Below, one piece after another: positions 40,301-55,270 of a stretch of 64,000 bases of DNA (the stretch's first letter is position 1; every line of letters begins with the position of its first letter). Under the pieces are notes generated by a model. That model made no database searches and was not told where the DNA came from. It saw nothing but the letters and a program-made list of their open reading frames with translations. Both the position numbers and the translations under genes were made by a program. Source of the DNA: Bactericera cockerelli. Its lineage: Eukaryota; Arthropoda; Insecta; Hemiptera; Triozidae. The stretch covers positions 45,068,085 to 45,132,084 of the forward strand of contig CM044955.1 of assembly GCA_024516035.1 (NCBI GenBank). Direction: 5' to 3'.

Positions 40301-43300
40301 ATCAAACTATCTCCGAGAATTGGAACTCTTACAAACACAATTAATCCAAAAAGAAGTTATTAATTCAAATATTTGTGAAGAATTGGTTCAATGTAAAGCT
40401 AATCTAACAGAATTGTCAACTCTTAAAGAAACTGTGGAAGTAAAGCTGTTAGAACAAATAAAAGAAGTCAAGAAAGTTGCCAATGAAAAAGAAATCATTG
40501 AAAAAGCACTCGACCATAAATCTAAAGAGTTAGCCGAAAAATGTGTTGAAATAACAAACTATCTGCACGAAAAAGAAGCCTTACTAACAGAATTAACGCA
40601 AAAAAAGGAACTAAATGCAAATCTAATTAAAGAAAAAGCAAACATTTGTGAAGAATTAGTTCAGTGTAGAGCAAATCTGGCAGAACTGTTAACACAAAAA
40701 GAAACTGCGGAAGAAAATCTATTGGAAAAAATAATGGAAATTAAGAAAACTGTCACTGAAAAAGAAATTGTTGAAAAAACACTCAATCAAAAGTCTCAAG
40801 AATTGGCCCAAATACATGGTGAAATAAAAAACTATATCGGAGAAAAAGAAATCTTACTATCCGAATTAACCCAAAAAGAAGAAATAAATGCAAATTTAAT
40901 TAAAGAGAAAACAAAAATTTCTAAAGAACTGATTAAGTGTAAAGCCAATCTGGCAGAATTGTCAACTCTTAAAGAGACTGCTGATGAGAAACTGTTGGAA
41001 CAAACAGAACAAATAAGAAATTTTGTCAATGAAAAAGAAATCCTTGAAAAAACACTCGATCAGAAAGCCAAAGAGATTGAAATTGTAACGAATGAAAAAG
41101 AAGCCACACATGATAAATTAAATCAGAAAATTATAGAGTTGGAAAAATTAAAAGAGACTCTTGGAAGTCAGGTATCTACACATACTGATTTTATCAAAGA
41201 ACTCGAAATTAATTTGAAAATGACAGAGGAAGAATTGAAAAATAAAGATGATCGAGTATCGCATCTTCTTGAAGAACTTAAATCTGTCGATGAAAGATGT
41301 GAAAATGATATAAAGAAATTAAAAGAAGAAGTATTTAACACAAAGACAGCACTAGACCTTAAAAGTGAGGAAAATAAAATTCTTTTAAGTGAAAAGAATA
41401 TATTAGTGAATGATGTTTTTGGAAGAGACCAAAAACTAACTATGCTTGAAGTAGAATTAACTAACATCAATGATAAATTCAAAAACCTGGAACAAGATAA
41501 ACAATTCTCTGATGAACAGTTGACTTTAAGAGCAGAACAAATAGAATCTCTCTTGACAGAAGAAAAAATCACTCGTGAAATTCTGGAAAAAAAGAATGAT
41601 ACAATATTACAACTTGAACAAGAAAAGGAAATTATTGAAATAAAATTGAGAACTAAAGAAGAAGAAATTTTAAACTTTGGAAAAGAAAAGACTCGTTTAG
41701 AAGAAGAATTGTATCAAAAGACCCAAGATTTTGACACAATTTTAAACAGAAATGATGAAATACAAAAACACTTAGACAATGTTGAAAATAAAATTGAAAC
41801 ACTCCAAAAAGAGAAAAATGAAGAGTTAACTCTGAAAAATATTGAAATAAAAAATCTTTTAACTGAAAAAGAAAATTGTCAGCAAGAGTTGGTCCACAAT
41901 AAAGAGGAAATTTCTATACTCCTCCAAGAATCGTTGGATCTAAAGGGAGAGCTTTGTATGAAATCTAAAGAATTTGAAAATCTCCAGAATCAAAATGAGT
42001 CATTACATAGTGAGTTAATTTTAAAAGATAAACTCATCACAAGTCTTGAACAAGATAAAGAGACTGCTTACAAAGAATTGAATACCAAACACGAACAAAT
42101 CAAAATTTTAGAGTTGTGTAAAGATTTTAGTAACAAAGAATCAGTTCAGAAATCTGGAGAAACAGAGGCAGTATTATGTTCTAAAAACTTCAAAATTGAA
42201 GAATGCAATATGAATAACCAAATTATTTCAAATTTAAATTGCTCCAGAGACTACCCCCAAGAAGAATTACTTCAGAAAGCCAAGGAAGTGGAGTCACTGC
42301 TTGGTGAAAAAGAATCTGCTGAAATAAAATCAAGTGAAATACAAGAACTTAAAATGAGGTATGTAAGAGATTTAGACACAGTTAAAAAATATTTAACTAA
42401 AAAAGTAGATGAAGTTCGAAATCTTTTAAACGAAAAAGAATCCGTCATCAAAGAACTCACTAAGAAAAATGAGTGTATATCAAATCTTAATGAAGACAAA
42501 GAATTAATTACACAACTTGAACGAGATGAAACATCACTTCTAGAAATATTGTCTAAAAAAATTAACGAAATCAATACCATTTTACCAGAAAACGGTGTAT
42601 CAGGTAGTAACAAGGAACTCATCTTAAATCCTGAAGAAGAAAATTCGATACATTATCTTAAAGAGAAAAAAATATCTACTCAGGAGCAGCTATATCAAAA
42701 CGAAGAAGATGCTGCTCTCAAAGAAAATGAACTCATTTCTAGTTCAGAACTTGAGAAAGAAACTATAAGAAATGAATTACTTCACAAAGCAGAGGAAATT
42801 GAAAATCTGAGAAGTGGTACAAAAGTTGCCCAAGAGAAATTAGCCCAATTAGAAGAGTTATTGAGGTGTTCCGAATTAAAAAACAAAGATAAATACAACA
42901 AAGAAGAAGAATTCGTCCATACAATAAGTAAACTCAACAAGTTAAAAGGAGATCAAGTCAATGAGATTCAAGTCTTAAATAGAACCAATATTGACTTGAT
43001 GGAGAAGCTGTCAGTATTAGAAACCCAATGTACCACGTAAGTTACTTTTGTATATTTGCTATTGTTAATTTAAAGGCGATTCGTATTTCATCTTTACAAG
43101 AAATTATTTTTTAAACATTTTTATTATTTACTATTATTTTTCAACATGTTTATAAACAAACATTATAAACATGTTGGTAATGATTTCATGATACACCAAA
43201 AAAGGATTATTATTGAATTAAATTTAATAACTCTTTTTTTTTTAAGGAATAACAGTACTTGATGGAAATGTAACAGGAATTCAAATGTATATGAAAAAAT

Positions 43301-46300
43301 AAAAATAAATATATGTACTTATTTGAATAATAATAATTGAATTGAATATTAGTTACTTTATTGTGTACAAATTAATAAATACACATAAAATCTCCTAAGC
43401 TAAAGAATAACTTCTGAGGAGATTGATTCTTCCTCTTGCTTTCTTTTTATGATCTCATAAGTTTGTTATTAAAATTAATGATGAAAAATCAACGCTTTAT
43501 TATATCAATTATTTTAATAAAAATAACAATAGTTAGTAAAAGATTATGTAAAATTCATAATAAAAAAAAAGTTACTTAAAATATCTAGAAAACAGATTTA
43601 AATTTTGAAAAATGCTAGAACATGTGTACCATTATTCAGTGATTCAATCCTATTCTCAGGCCCTGTTTTCAAGATGTCTTAAAATTAGATTGAACAACAA
43701 TACTCATTGCATTTATTTAGCACAAATTACACTCGAAAAAGGATAGTTTTTACATTTTCAAAAAAATGGACCCCTTGACACGTTCCCTTAGCAAAGCTAA
43801 TGAATGATATCAGAAAGGCATGAACATTTAATTCTTTTAAATTTATCGACTTTCCACATAGTCACTGTATTCTGATATTTAAAAGAATACTTGTATGCTT
43901 GTATCACTATAAAATATCAATCAATTTATTCAAATTTCTTCTTTTTTGAAGTATAAAACCATATCTAAACTATGATTATCATTTTAGGTTTAGAAGAGAT
44001 TTAGAAGCTGAGAAGGAAGCCCGCTCTCAGGAAAAGCAAGAAACGGTGAAAACATACGAGAAAAAGTTGCAGTTGCTGAAAGGGAAAATGGTAAGTTGCA
44101 ATCTTTGCATCCTATCCAATTTGCATTATCAGTTGTCAACAAGATAAAACCCCTTAACTCATTACCCGGAATCGACAAATGCCGCTCAAACTGTCCCACT
44201 GGTCACTTGACTGCCACAGTAAATAAAACCCATAGGTATAAGTCTCTTATTCAGATAGTAAAAGTATTTTGTTTTGATCAGTCACAAGTGTCACAACCCA
44301 CAATATTTAAGGGTTAGTAATAATAATAATAATAAATTGCTCCAGACGCTCCTAAAAAAGGGTTCTCAAAAAAATCTCGTGATATGATTTTTTTGTCCAT
44401 TATAAAAACATGTTCACACACTGGTCAAAAGCATTGGGAAGAGATGGATTCTTCTGTCATCTTTGACTAAAGTTGGTATATTGATAAGAACACATATTCC
44501 TGGGTCTTTATACTGGCATATTACCAGTACAGTTTAATTTTTGAGGAGACGCGCGCTGATGTGGCAGCAAGACAAGACCTGGATAATCTGGATATGATTT
44601 CAACTTCATTTTTAAAATTAATTTTGAAACGTGAAACTATCGATGGCAGCATCTATGATATCTCGTGCCAGATCACGTAAGTTAACCAACTTCCAACGAG
44701 GTTAGGACTGTTAAATAAATTTGAATCCTCGTGATCGTGGCTATCCCGGTCCCACCAAGGCTGGGTTAGGTTAATTTGGGTTCCTGGAATGTGAGTTTCC
44801 AGCAAATGGAGGGTAAATTCCTCGCCTCTAATGACCTTGATGTTAAAGAAATGTTGAGGAACATAAATAAATCAAACAGTGAAACTGACGAATCTAGAGA
44901 AGACCTCTATATGAAATCACAGTAATTAAGAAAGATTATGTAATGTTTTTTTTTTTTTTTTTTTTTTTTTTCGTTTTAACGTCGCTTTCAACTGCATGGT
45001 CATATCACGACGGGGGTGTTACCCTCCATTCGCAGGAAACTCACAAACCTGCTACCCACATTAACCTCACCCAGCCTGGGTTGGGCCGGAATGCCAGCAT
45101 CACGAAGTCTTCACCTCGCTGGACGTTGCTTAACTTCGGTGATCCAATGAGAACCGGTGCATTCAACGCGCCATCGACGCTGGCGATGTAATGTTTATTA
45201 TGTTGTATACTAAAAGTTAACATTTTATGAGGTACATAGGTTTTACTTTTCACAGTTACTAACAATGTCATTCTGTTCCTTTCTTAGACGGAAATCGCTA
45301 ACGAAGAGGTAGACAAGAGGAGCAAAGTAATAGAAAAATCTTTCAAAGAAAAGGTAAGAAAAAGAAAATATTTCATATACAATTGAAATATTTACACGCA
45401 CTGAAAAGTTATGGGCAAAAGGCAAGAATCTGTTGAGACATACATAAACAACTAATCAGAACACATACAAACTGGTGGGCATCTTTCGACGAGCTGGATC
45501 TATAAACAAAAAAGTGTTACCCTTAAAATGTTTGTTTGGGAAGCGATTTTTTTATTTGTGTCTTGTAATTTAACACAAAAACAGATCGGAAAACCCTCTA
45601 AATTAAAAAAAGATTGGAAATTACCATTAGGGCGCTAGCCTGTAAATGCTGATAGTGGGAAGTCCTGTAATTCTGCGCTTATCACTAAAATTGTGATATA
45701 ACACAAAGAGCATTTATTTATTTATTACTTTAATTATTTTTTTATACGTTTTAGATAATGAAGCAGGACAAAGTGATAAAGGATTTAAATGCGCAGCTAT
45801 GGGACATTGGAGAGAAGTTGCTGAAGGAAAAGGAAGTCAATAAGCATCTCGTGTTGACAAACAGGGGAGGTAGAGCAGAAGCAAGTCTCAGAGAAAGATG
45901 TTCTTCATTGAGAACTATAGAGGATTCTCCCACCACATTACATATGATGAGAACAAATAGTACAGGGTAAGTAATAAAGTATTACACATAGGGTACCAAT
46001 TATTCGACAGTCAAAAAACGACCATAATTTTCGACATTTTCTTTGAACCCTCATAAAATTTTACACGAAGATAATAAAAAAAGACAAGCGATCTCCGAGT
46101 CGAAATTTAGGTATTCTTTTGTACCTTTCTTCTGATATGAACAAGAATTCTAAACCGAGTATTTTTTTTATTAGGATTGAGAAAAAAAAGTGTCGAAAAT
46201 TATGGTCGCTTTTTTCACAGTCGAATAATTGATACATGTAACCAATATACAGCGGACTGGCTGGGGAACATTAACAGGGAGATGACCAGTGTCTCGCTAG

Positions 46301-49300
46301 AGGACTATAAACAGAGAATCGGGTAGCTTTTGCTAACTCTACCGAGGCCGGCTAGCTTGGAGTTTCTCAAGGCTTAAATGACTTAAAAAGAAAAGGCCCA
46401 AGTTCTCACGATGGTTGATCGCACATAGAAATTTGTGGTTCGGGTGACAAGTTGGACCTTCTTTTCCGTGTGACGAGTCGGTCCATGGTCAAATCAACAT
46501 CTGCGGCAATATCTGACAGTCTTATTTTATACGGTGTATTGAATCGATTGTAATGAATCTTTGTGTATGGCAATTTCAGTAATATCAGACGGGACTCAAT
46601 AGCAAGTACTTCCAGTTCTAGAAGGCCCACAGAAGAAATAACGGTGACTCATAGAAATCTTAGAAGAACCACTATTATGGGTGCACCACCCTCCCGTGGT
46701 AGAAAATTTTCCTTATCGTCCAACTCAGGTATGTGTTTCCTTTGAAGCTTGAAATATTGATTGCTAACTTTTCTTATTGATGAAAACTATATTTCTAAAG
46801 AATTTAAAGTAATTCAATTTGTGGTACTTCAATTTATTGAAATTAATTTCACAGGCTTGAATTTCTTTAGACGATTGTCTAATGTCCAGAGCAGTTGGCA
46901 ATGAGTGATAGTAGCTAAAAATATTCATAATATTAGGAAAAGATTTATATTTCAAAGATTTATAATAATAATAAAAATCATTTACACCATTAAGAAAAGA
47001 ACGATCCAAATAAAGTCAATGAGCCAGCGTCGATGGCACGTTGAATACACACACCACTTCTCGTCAGATAATCGAAGTTAAGCAACATGAAGGATGGGTG
47101 AGGTTATTGTGGGGAGTAGTTTGTTAAATTCCCAGCGAATGGAGAGTGAACCCCCCATCTTGATATTACTTTAGCAGTTCAAAGGGACGTCAAACCAAAG
47201 TACAATATTACTATTATTATTATTATACTTTAACATACCCAATTACCCATTCATGCCTTTATAAGAGATTTAAATAGCATCCTCAAAGAGCAAAGTTAGC
47301 ACAATAGTGTATTTTATTATTATCATAGTTAATTATATACCTGCCTTTACATGCATAAACATAATAATTAAGTCTATCACTAAACTATACAACTGTAATG
47401 TACCATCTTTGTATTAACTTATAAATAGTGAGTAACAATGTAATTGGTGGGGCCGAAACTTTGTAACGGCCTCCACTGTTTTCTTATTCACTCTAATAAA
47501 GAAATATATATTCAATTCAATTCTCATTTTGATTGATCTTTACCCTCATGTTCAGGTCGAGTGTTCCCTCAGGACACGGAGGATGAGATAGGAGAGGTGT
47601 TTGACTCCACATTCCTGGACATGACAGTCTCGGAGAGCTCCGCCGCGTTCGAGGCGGCTGATGAGCAGCTGCGGCGCATCTCCATCCTGCAGAGCCGCAA
47701 CTCCCTCTGTCCACCGCACCTGCAGAGCAGCTACCCGGGGGAAACCCAGACGCTGAACCCCAGGCTGCCCAAGGAAGATGAAATACGGGTTTGTAATTAT
47801 ACTATGTATTTTTATCAGAGTAGTCACCATGGCAGAGTGAGTTAGCGCGCTAGGCATTGCACGCATGGTGACCTGGGTTCGATTCCCAGCGGGGTAGGAT
47901 TTTTTCCACTTTGTACTTGGATGTTCGGGGTCCACTCATACCTCGTGAGGAGAAATGAGTAGCTGCTTTGATGTAAAGCAGCGACCAGTGGCAGAATCAT
48001 AGGCAAAAAAATAATACAAGATATTGTAAATTAAAGTGGTAAAGTCCTATGATTCTGCGCTACCCACTAAAATTGTGACATAATAACACAAAGAAAAAAC
48101 ATTATTATATTATAAAATATCTGAGGGGAGAATGTGCAAGCTACAACAGTGACCACTGTAGTTGCTGTTTCATGGCTATGAAAAAGACTGTGAAACACTC
48201 ATCTTTTTTTTTTTTTTTTTTTTTTTTTTAATACAGTTCTTTGGCAGCTATAAAAAGGGAAAAGAATACGAAGAATTGTAGAAGCTGTGTGCTTAAATTC
48301 AAGGAAATATAGAGGTTTGTTGCTATTATGTATGTATATTTTTTTTATATATTAAATGTCCGACCTCAGTAGCCTGATCAATAAGGCAGCGGAATTGTAA
48401 CCTGGAGGTCGGTGGTTCAAGTCCCGGTTTCATCGTAGATTTAGTAAAGCGAGTTTGAGTAGTTGTGATATCACGATAGTGATTAACACAAATATGATAA
48501 CTTTATATTATTTAATGATTTGAAATTATTTTATTTTATTTAAGTATTAGTTATTTATTTAAATAAGTTTTGTTGTATTTGTACTCAATGAAATAATTTT
48601 ATTATAATTAGTGTTAGTTCCGTAACCAGCCTCCGTGGCGTAATGGTTGTGACTACTGCCCGTAGTCCAGAGATCCCGAGTTCGATACCCGGTTGGAGCG
48701 GAATTTTCGAAGAAAATTGCATTGCATTTCCGGCCCTACTCTGTTAGCGTAATGGGACTTCTTGTCTCGAGCCGACAGTCTAAACAAAGCACTACTATAC
48801 TATACAATTATACATGCTAATGTAAGAATAACCTCATAAATTTCTCATTATTTTAATTTCCATAAGATCTACTACTTATGAGTATTGTGTAACCATTAAC
48901 AACTGCTTTTGTTTGTTTTAGAGGGGTTTACCGGTAGCAAGCAACGACTTGGAACTTTTGCTACCCAAGAAGAAGGACAAGGGCCAGGTACGTTAAGATG
49001 CGATAATTGCGATACTTTGGTAACTTCCTAGATAGTTTTCATTTCATTTCTGTTGTAAAATATGTATGTTACTCCAAAAATTTCAACATCCATCCTAGGA
49101 TTCTCATCTATACTATATCATAGTCACAATAATAAAAACTCGACCTGTTAATATCAAAGATTTTTAATGATTTTGAGACTAGTTTCGTCCTTAATATGGA
49201 CTCGGTTCGGTAGCAAGGAAAAGGAGACACGGAGGATTGTATGAAAGCCGTGGCCTTTGGATAGTGAGCTTTCTACTTTTGAGAAATGGACTAATTGGAC

Positions 49301-49663
49301 TATGATGAGGCTATTAATAGTGTTCCGTTCAATTACATTGACTGATAGAGGTGTACTGAGGGCAGACTCTCCATGCTCGAAGTTCGAGAGCCTGCTACAA
49401 TGAAGTTGGGGCCCAAGCCAGCGTCGATGGCATGTTGAATACACCGGTTCCCTTCAGAACACCGAAGTTAAGCGACATCCAGCGAGGTTAAGACTTGGAT
49501 GGGTGACCATTCAAATTCTAATTCTCGTGACGCTGGCTTTTCCCGGCCCCACTCAGGCTGGGTGAGGTCAATGTGAGTAGCAGGTTTGTGAGTTTCCTGC
49601 GAATGGAGGGTAAAACCCCCGTCGTGATATGACCATGGCAGTTGAAAGCGACGTTAAACCCCA

Positions 49664-49695
<32 letters not shown>

Positions 49696-52600
49696 AAGTT
49701 GGGGCTTGTCTTCGACTTGAATACTGGGTGTTAGGGGTAAGGATATACAGTGTGTAACAGACTCTAACCAATGAGTCCAATTTAGAACGAACCAAGTATT
49801 TTACTGCTCTCAAAATAATTAGGTCAAGTCAAGCCAATAGACTAGTCAGTTTTTGTAACTGTGATATAGTTTAGAATCGAGATGTTAAGAATCCTAGTTT
49901 CATATTACCCATTGTATGATAGATAATCTTTTAGTGCACTTAGATTTGTAGAATTGTGTTGTGCTTATAGACAAAGTCCAGTATTTAGCGTGTATTTTCA
50001 GTATAACTTTTCATTTATTCAGGGCAAAAGTCTAAAAACCTCCAGTAAGGGTCGGTTCCTCTTAATGCATGAGTTTTTCTTCGCATATTTGAGTATTTAT
50101 GACCACGTAATAATAGCATTCTGAACTCTGAGGTTTAAGTGGTCGAAAATGTTTTAACCATTAACCTCTCTTAGTGTTTAAGTTTCCACTAAAGGGTCTA
50201 TTATGCATCAAATAAAATAAAACCCTAAAAAACAAGTGTTTTTTCTCGAAATTATTTAAATATTATAATAGCTCATGAAATATCCTCATTCGAATTTTGT
50301 ATACTTTGTAGGTATCAAAACACTAGACTGGGCGATATAGTTAAGTACACGTGTGGCGTAGAGAAGCGTGGAAAAATGTTTCAGTAACACTGTAAGTGTT
50401 AACTCTTAGGGCGGAATTAATAGACGTTTTTGTAATACCTCTGTGGCGCTAAGTCAAGGATTGCGAACTGTGTAAGATAGGGAAAACCGACACTTACCAA
50501 CAACTTAAGTTATGATGTTGTCTATTCATTCCGCCCTTAGTTACCTATATGTCTGGTCCTGGAGGGTGTTTTATTTATGTATGTAGAATGTAATTGTTCC
50601 AATGAGTTCTTCTTTTTAACAATACTAGTTTTATTATTGTACTGGTGGGTTTTTATGTTTTGTAATGTTTTTTCTCGCATTGGTGGTCGGAGTAGTTAAG
50701 ACGCTGGTCTGGTAATCCTGGGGATCCATTGGTTTGAATTCTATCGAATGAGTGCATTGCTCTTCATATATTTGAGAATTTGACTGAATATAGCGCATAG
50801 CGCCAAAACTACCGCTGAAATAAAGAGATTTTAGTCCTAGTGGGGCAGTATAAAATATAAGTATTATTAATAATAATAAGACACTTCCGTGGTATTTAAC
50901 CACTTTACGGGATCAAAGCTTAAATCACTTTCTACCACCAGACCTTGAAAGAGCTATTATTATGTCGTCAATACTGACCAGCGTCCTGACCACCTCGATT
51001 TGTGTGTACGTGTAGTTTCTAATATCTGTGTGGTCGTCCTGTATGTTCTATTGTATTCTCCATTTTCAGATTACCTATCAAAAACCTGGTCCCCCCACAC
51101 CTACAAAACGCGGACCTCGATATTCATTGAAGGTATAAAAAATGAAAATGAAATAACTAGCTGAATTAACTTAATAGGGTCAAATTATAAAATAAATTTC
51201 AACGAGTATTACAGAGACCGTGCCTCATTTTAAATATTTTTTTACGGAGCCCTGTGAATGGTGAAAAAGGCTGCATAAAATATATTTAGAACGGATTTTT
51301 AATCCGTTCTCTAGATATTTCGAGTGGCTCCTTTTTTTTGGCGGACCCTGTATATTTGTATAAGTCTGCTAGGCTATGAATTGTCTTACAAGCTCTTGTC
51401 ATCATTTATTAACAGTCATCAGTTTTTTGTTGTTGTAGTAATGAATAATTTCTCAGTTAGTAAAATAAGGAGGTACCTACAAGCTTCTTCTTTATTTTCT
51501 TTGTCTATTCCCTCTATTTTTTTTATTGTAGTTATATTTACTTATAGACCTGTTTGACTCTGCATGCAGCTAAATTACTGGCAAACTGAACATTGGTCAT
51601 TTAATCACGAAGATGACGGAGAAAGCAAACCATTTCCAGAACCATTTTTCTTTATATATGTTGCAGGCCAAACTGTTTTTCAGGATAAACTAGTATATCC
51701 TAGGACAAACTAGTTTGTCCTAAGGGCGTCCGGATAAACTAGTTTATCCTAGGCCAAACTAGTTTATCCTAACGCACTTAGGATAAACTAGATTTTCCGG
51801 ATTGAAATGTTTATATTTCAGTCCAAACTAGTTAGTCCTAGGACAAACTAGTTTATCCTAAGCACAACTGATTTTCAAATAATAAAAGAAGAAAATTAAT
51901 TAATTTGTTGTTACAATATGTATTGTGCTCTAGTGAAATTTTGAGTTGCACAAGATCTTCTTTTTCTTACATAGGCATCTATCAGTTGAACAACTTTTTG
52001 CACAACTGCACGCAACAAATTCTTGTCCTCTCCCCCACAGAATGTTTAATTGCTGCTGATCGTAATGGATTTTCTTTCTCATCGTCCACATCTTCTTGGA
52101 GGAGACCACCATGTTTCGTGCCTATTTTGTAAAGCCCATCATCAGTTACTTGAAGAACAATACCAATGATGTTTCTGAGCTCTCCTCTTCCTTTATCTAC
52201 TTCGGGTATAGGCACAGTAACATTATCTCCTACTTTGGCTAGTTGGTGTAACTTATCAGAGGACGACTTCATCCTTTTAGCTTGTTTCTCCAAATTCTCT
52301 TGAGCTCTTTTGCGGGCGTTTTCAATACGCTCTGATGCAAGCTTCTCAGTGTCATGATGTTCGTCAAATACTTCTACTGTGTCTCCTTCTTAGAATCTTC
52401 TTATCTCAAAACTTCTTCCAAAAAATTCCGTGTCCACTGCTTTTGATCCAGAACACTTTGAATAGGAAGGTGGTTAAAAAAAGGCGAAACAGGGAATTTC
52501 ACAAATTTATAGAACAAAATATTTTTATAAATAGGTATAAAAAGGAAAAGAAACACTTGTCGATGCAGGTACAAGACTCACGAAAAGCAAATTGTAACTG

Positions 52601-55172
52601 AATAAAAGTTCATCAAGATCACATGTGCGGTGTGCATGACTACTTGACTAGTTGAGACAGGTTCCTTTGTCAACATCATGAAATATACTGTAAAATCAGT
52701 TGTGCCTAGGATAAACTAGTTTGTCCTAGGACGAACTAGTTTGGACTGAATTATAAACATTTCAATCCGGAAAATCTAGTTTATCCTAAGTGCGTTAGGA
52801 TAAACTAGTTTGGCCTAGGATAAACTAGTTTATCCGGGCGCCCTTAGGATAAACTAGTTTGTCCTAGGATATACTAGTTTATCCTAAAAAACAGTTTGGC
52901 CTGTAACATTAGGGTGGCCCTTATTTTGGAAGGTCGGAAATCGAAGGTGCTCCCCCCCCAAAGTGGTTCCAATTCATGAGAAAAAAATTGCTAAAAAGTT
53001 TCAGCTCGATCAGAAAACGTTAACACGTGCCGCCAGGAGCTTAAAGTTTAGATGTCCTAATTGAAGGGGCAATATACGTTTTTCCGCACATTTTGTTGAT
53101 TTTCTCTGTAATAGATCAACTTAGAATAAAAATTCAAAAAGTAATAGAATTGTAACAAAATTATCTAACACATTTATTCCTATCAAATTAACTCTCAAAC
53201 AAACAGTTTCTGGGCAAATCAATAACAAAGTCAGATTTTTGCTCTGCCCCTCTGTATCTCGCTAGCAAAACTATAAAATGCGGCGGGATAATGAAAAAAA
53301 TCCAAGATAATTAAAGAAAGTAAGTTAGTTCAATTATTTTATACAAACAAAATACAATTCTTTTATATTTTTAATTGATAATAAGAACAAAATAATATTG
53401 AATAATGGATATATTTACCAATATACCGATTTCCGTTTTTTCGCTGTCAGGATACCTTGTTCTATAGTCATTTATACTACTTGCCAGCCTCTGTGGCGTA
53501 ACGGTTATGACTACTTCCCGTAGTCCAGAGATCCCTTAGTTCGATCCCCGGTTTGGGCAGAATTTTCGCATAGAAAATCTTGTTCCCTCCGAACACGAGA
53601 GGTTGGCATTTCCAGCCCTACCCAGGGTGAGTGAGGTTTATGTGGGTAGCTGGTACGATTCCCAGCGATAAAGGGTAAAACCCCCGTCCTGACTATCTCA
53701 AATCAGGACATAAAAACCAAGTAGAATCAATGGACATGAAAGGAGCCTAGACATTGGATCTGGGCGTCCATATATTCCTCTCACCGCCGTGATATAGGTA
53801 TCTTGGCCTGTCGCACGGGCACGGAATTATTATTACTTTAATAATGCACTGTATTTGATTTTCATTTTTAGTAAGTATGTTATTAATACTCATCCATTAA
53901 TTTTACTCCCCTTTTTGCTGTATCATTAACAACTTTGAGATGTTTCAAGAAGTTTTTTCCTACAAGGTAATCTTTATTCGTTGACCAGGATGTTGGCGGG
54001 TACTTTAAGAATGATGTATTTTGATCTTATCTTTTGAAGAAAGTTTTTGTTTCTCGTGAAACCAAAAAATCTAGATTTTTTTTTCACTAAAGTTGCAAGT
54101 TCGGTTACTTTGCATTCATATTTTTTATTGGTATCCTTCTCATAAACAATAACCATCTTTGTTTCGTATTAGATGATACCTCTTCACCAAAGAATGCTTG
54201 ACCTACAGCTTCTTGGCCTAACTACCACAGATGGTTAACAATCTTTTTAGTAGCAGCCATATCCTTATCTATGTTTTGGAAGCTGATGATTATTTTTTCT
54301 TTTTACAAGTAAAGTCTCCCTTTGGTGCTTTAATTACCTTGGGAGCTTTATACCAAGCTTCAACATACGAGTATGCTGCCACGATAAAAAGACATTTATT
54401 TTTGTGTTAAAAATAACGTTAGCACATATTCTTTTGTACATTTTTTTAAAAAGATGCTATTAAGGAATATAGAAATTAATATAAAAAATTAATTATAGTT
54501 TAAAAAATAACACTTTCATTAGCGGTTGAAAAACGAACTCAAGAAAGAATTATCAACTAGAATGGATACTGGATTGATGATAAAAAAAGAGATGGTGATT
54601 TAAAGAAAGCCAAGTGTTTCACAGCCTTGTTATTTGGTAGCCATGAAACAGGAGCTACCGTAGTCGTTTTGTGGTCTGTGTTGAAGCCTGTCCCTGTCCA
54701 TCCCGTAGTATGCCTCCCCTCTGATGGGCGAGATGTGATACAATACTTCCCATTTAGGTGTTGGGTCACACGAGTGCACCGAAAGGTATCCCTTACAAAC
54801 AACTGTAACCAAATTTTTATTACAAATTTTAGTCGGCGTGGGAGTTCGAACCCAGGACCTTCCGCATGGCAAGCGAGTTCTTAACCACAAAAATTATAAA
54901 GGGGGTGAAATTATTGGATGAGTAATTGAGTTAATACGTAATAACATATATTACTAATAATGCAGATCAAAAACAGTTCATTATTCAAATAGTAAAAGAC
55001 TACAGAACAAGGCATCTTGACAGGAAGAAACGGATATTGGTATATTAGTAAACTAGCGGGCTGCACCCGCTTCGCCAAGCCATCACACACACACCACCCA
55101 TACATCACACACACACACATCCACACACACACACACACACACACATCCACACACACACACACCACCCATACA

Positions 55173-55238
<66 letters not shown>

Positions 55239-55239
55239 C

Positions 55240-55270
<31 letters not shown>

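Noticed and set aside
38291..41070. CRISPR-like or satellite array
   Set aside because: The repeats are coding coiled-coil units in an open frame with no spacers.
40832..42622. Minus-strand frames opposite the NuMA exon
   Set aside because: Shadows of the biased Glu/Lys/Leu codon use on the plus strand, with no family resemblance.
48626..48700. tRNA genes (here and at 3620, 6548, 47820, 53484 and others)
   Set aside because: A and B boxes are present, but acceptor stems are mostly mispaired and each is followed by a shared SINE body and a simple-sequence tail; they are SINE heads.
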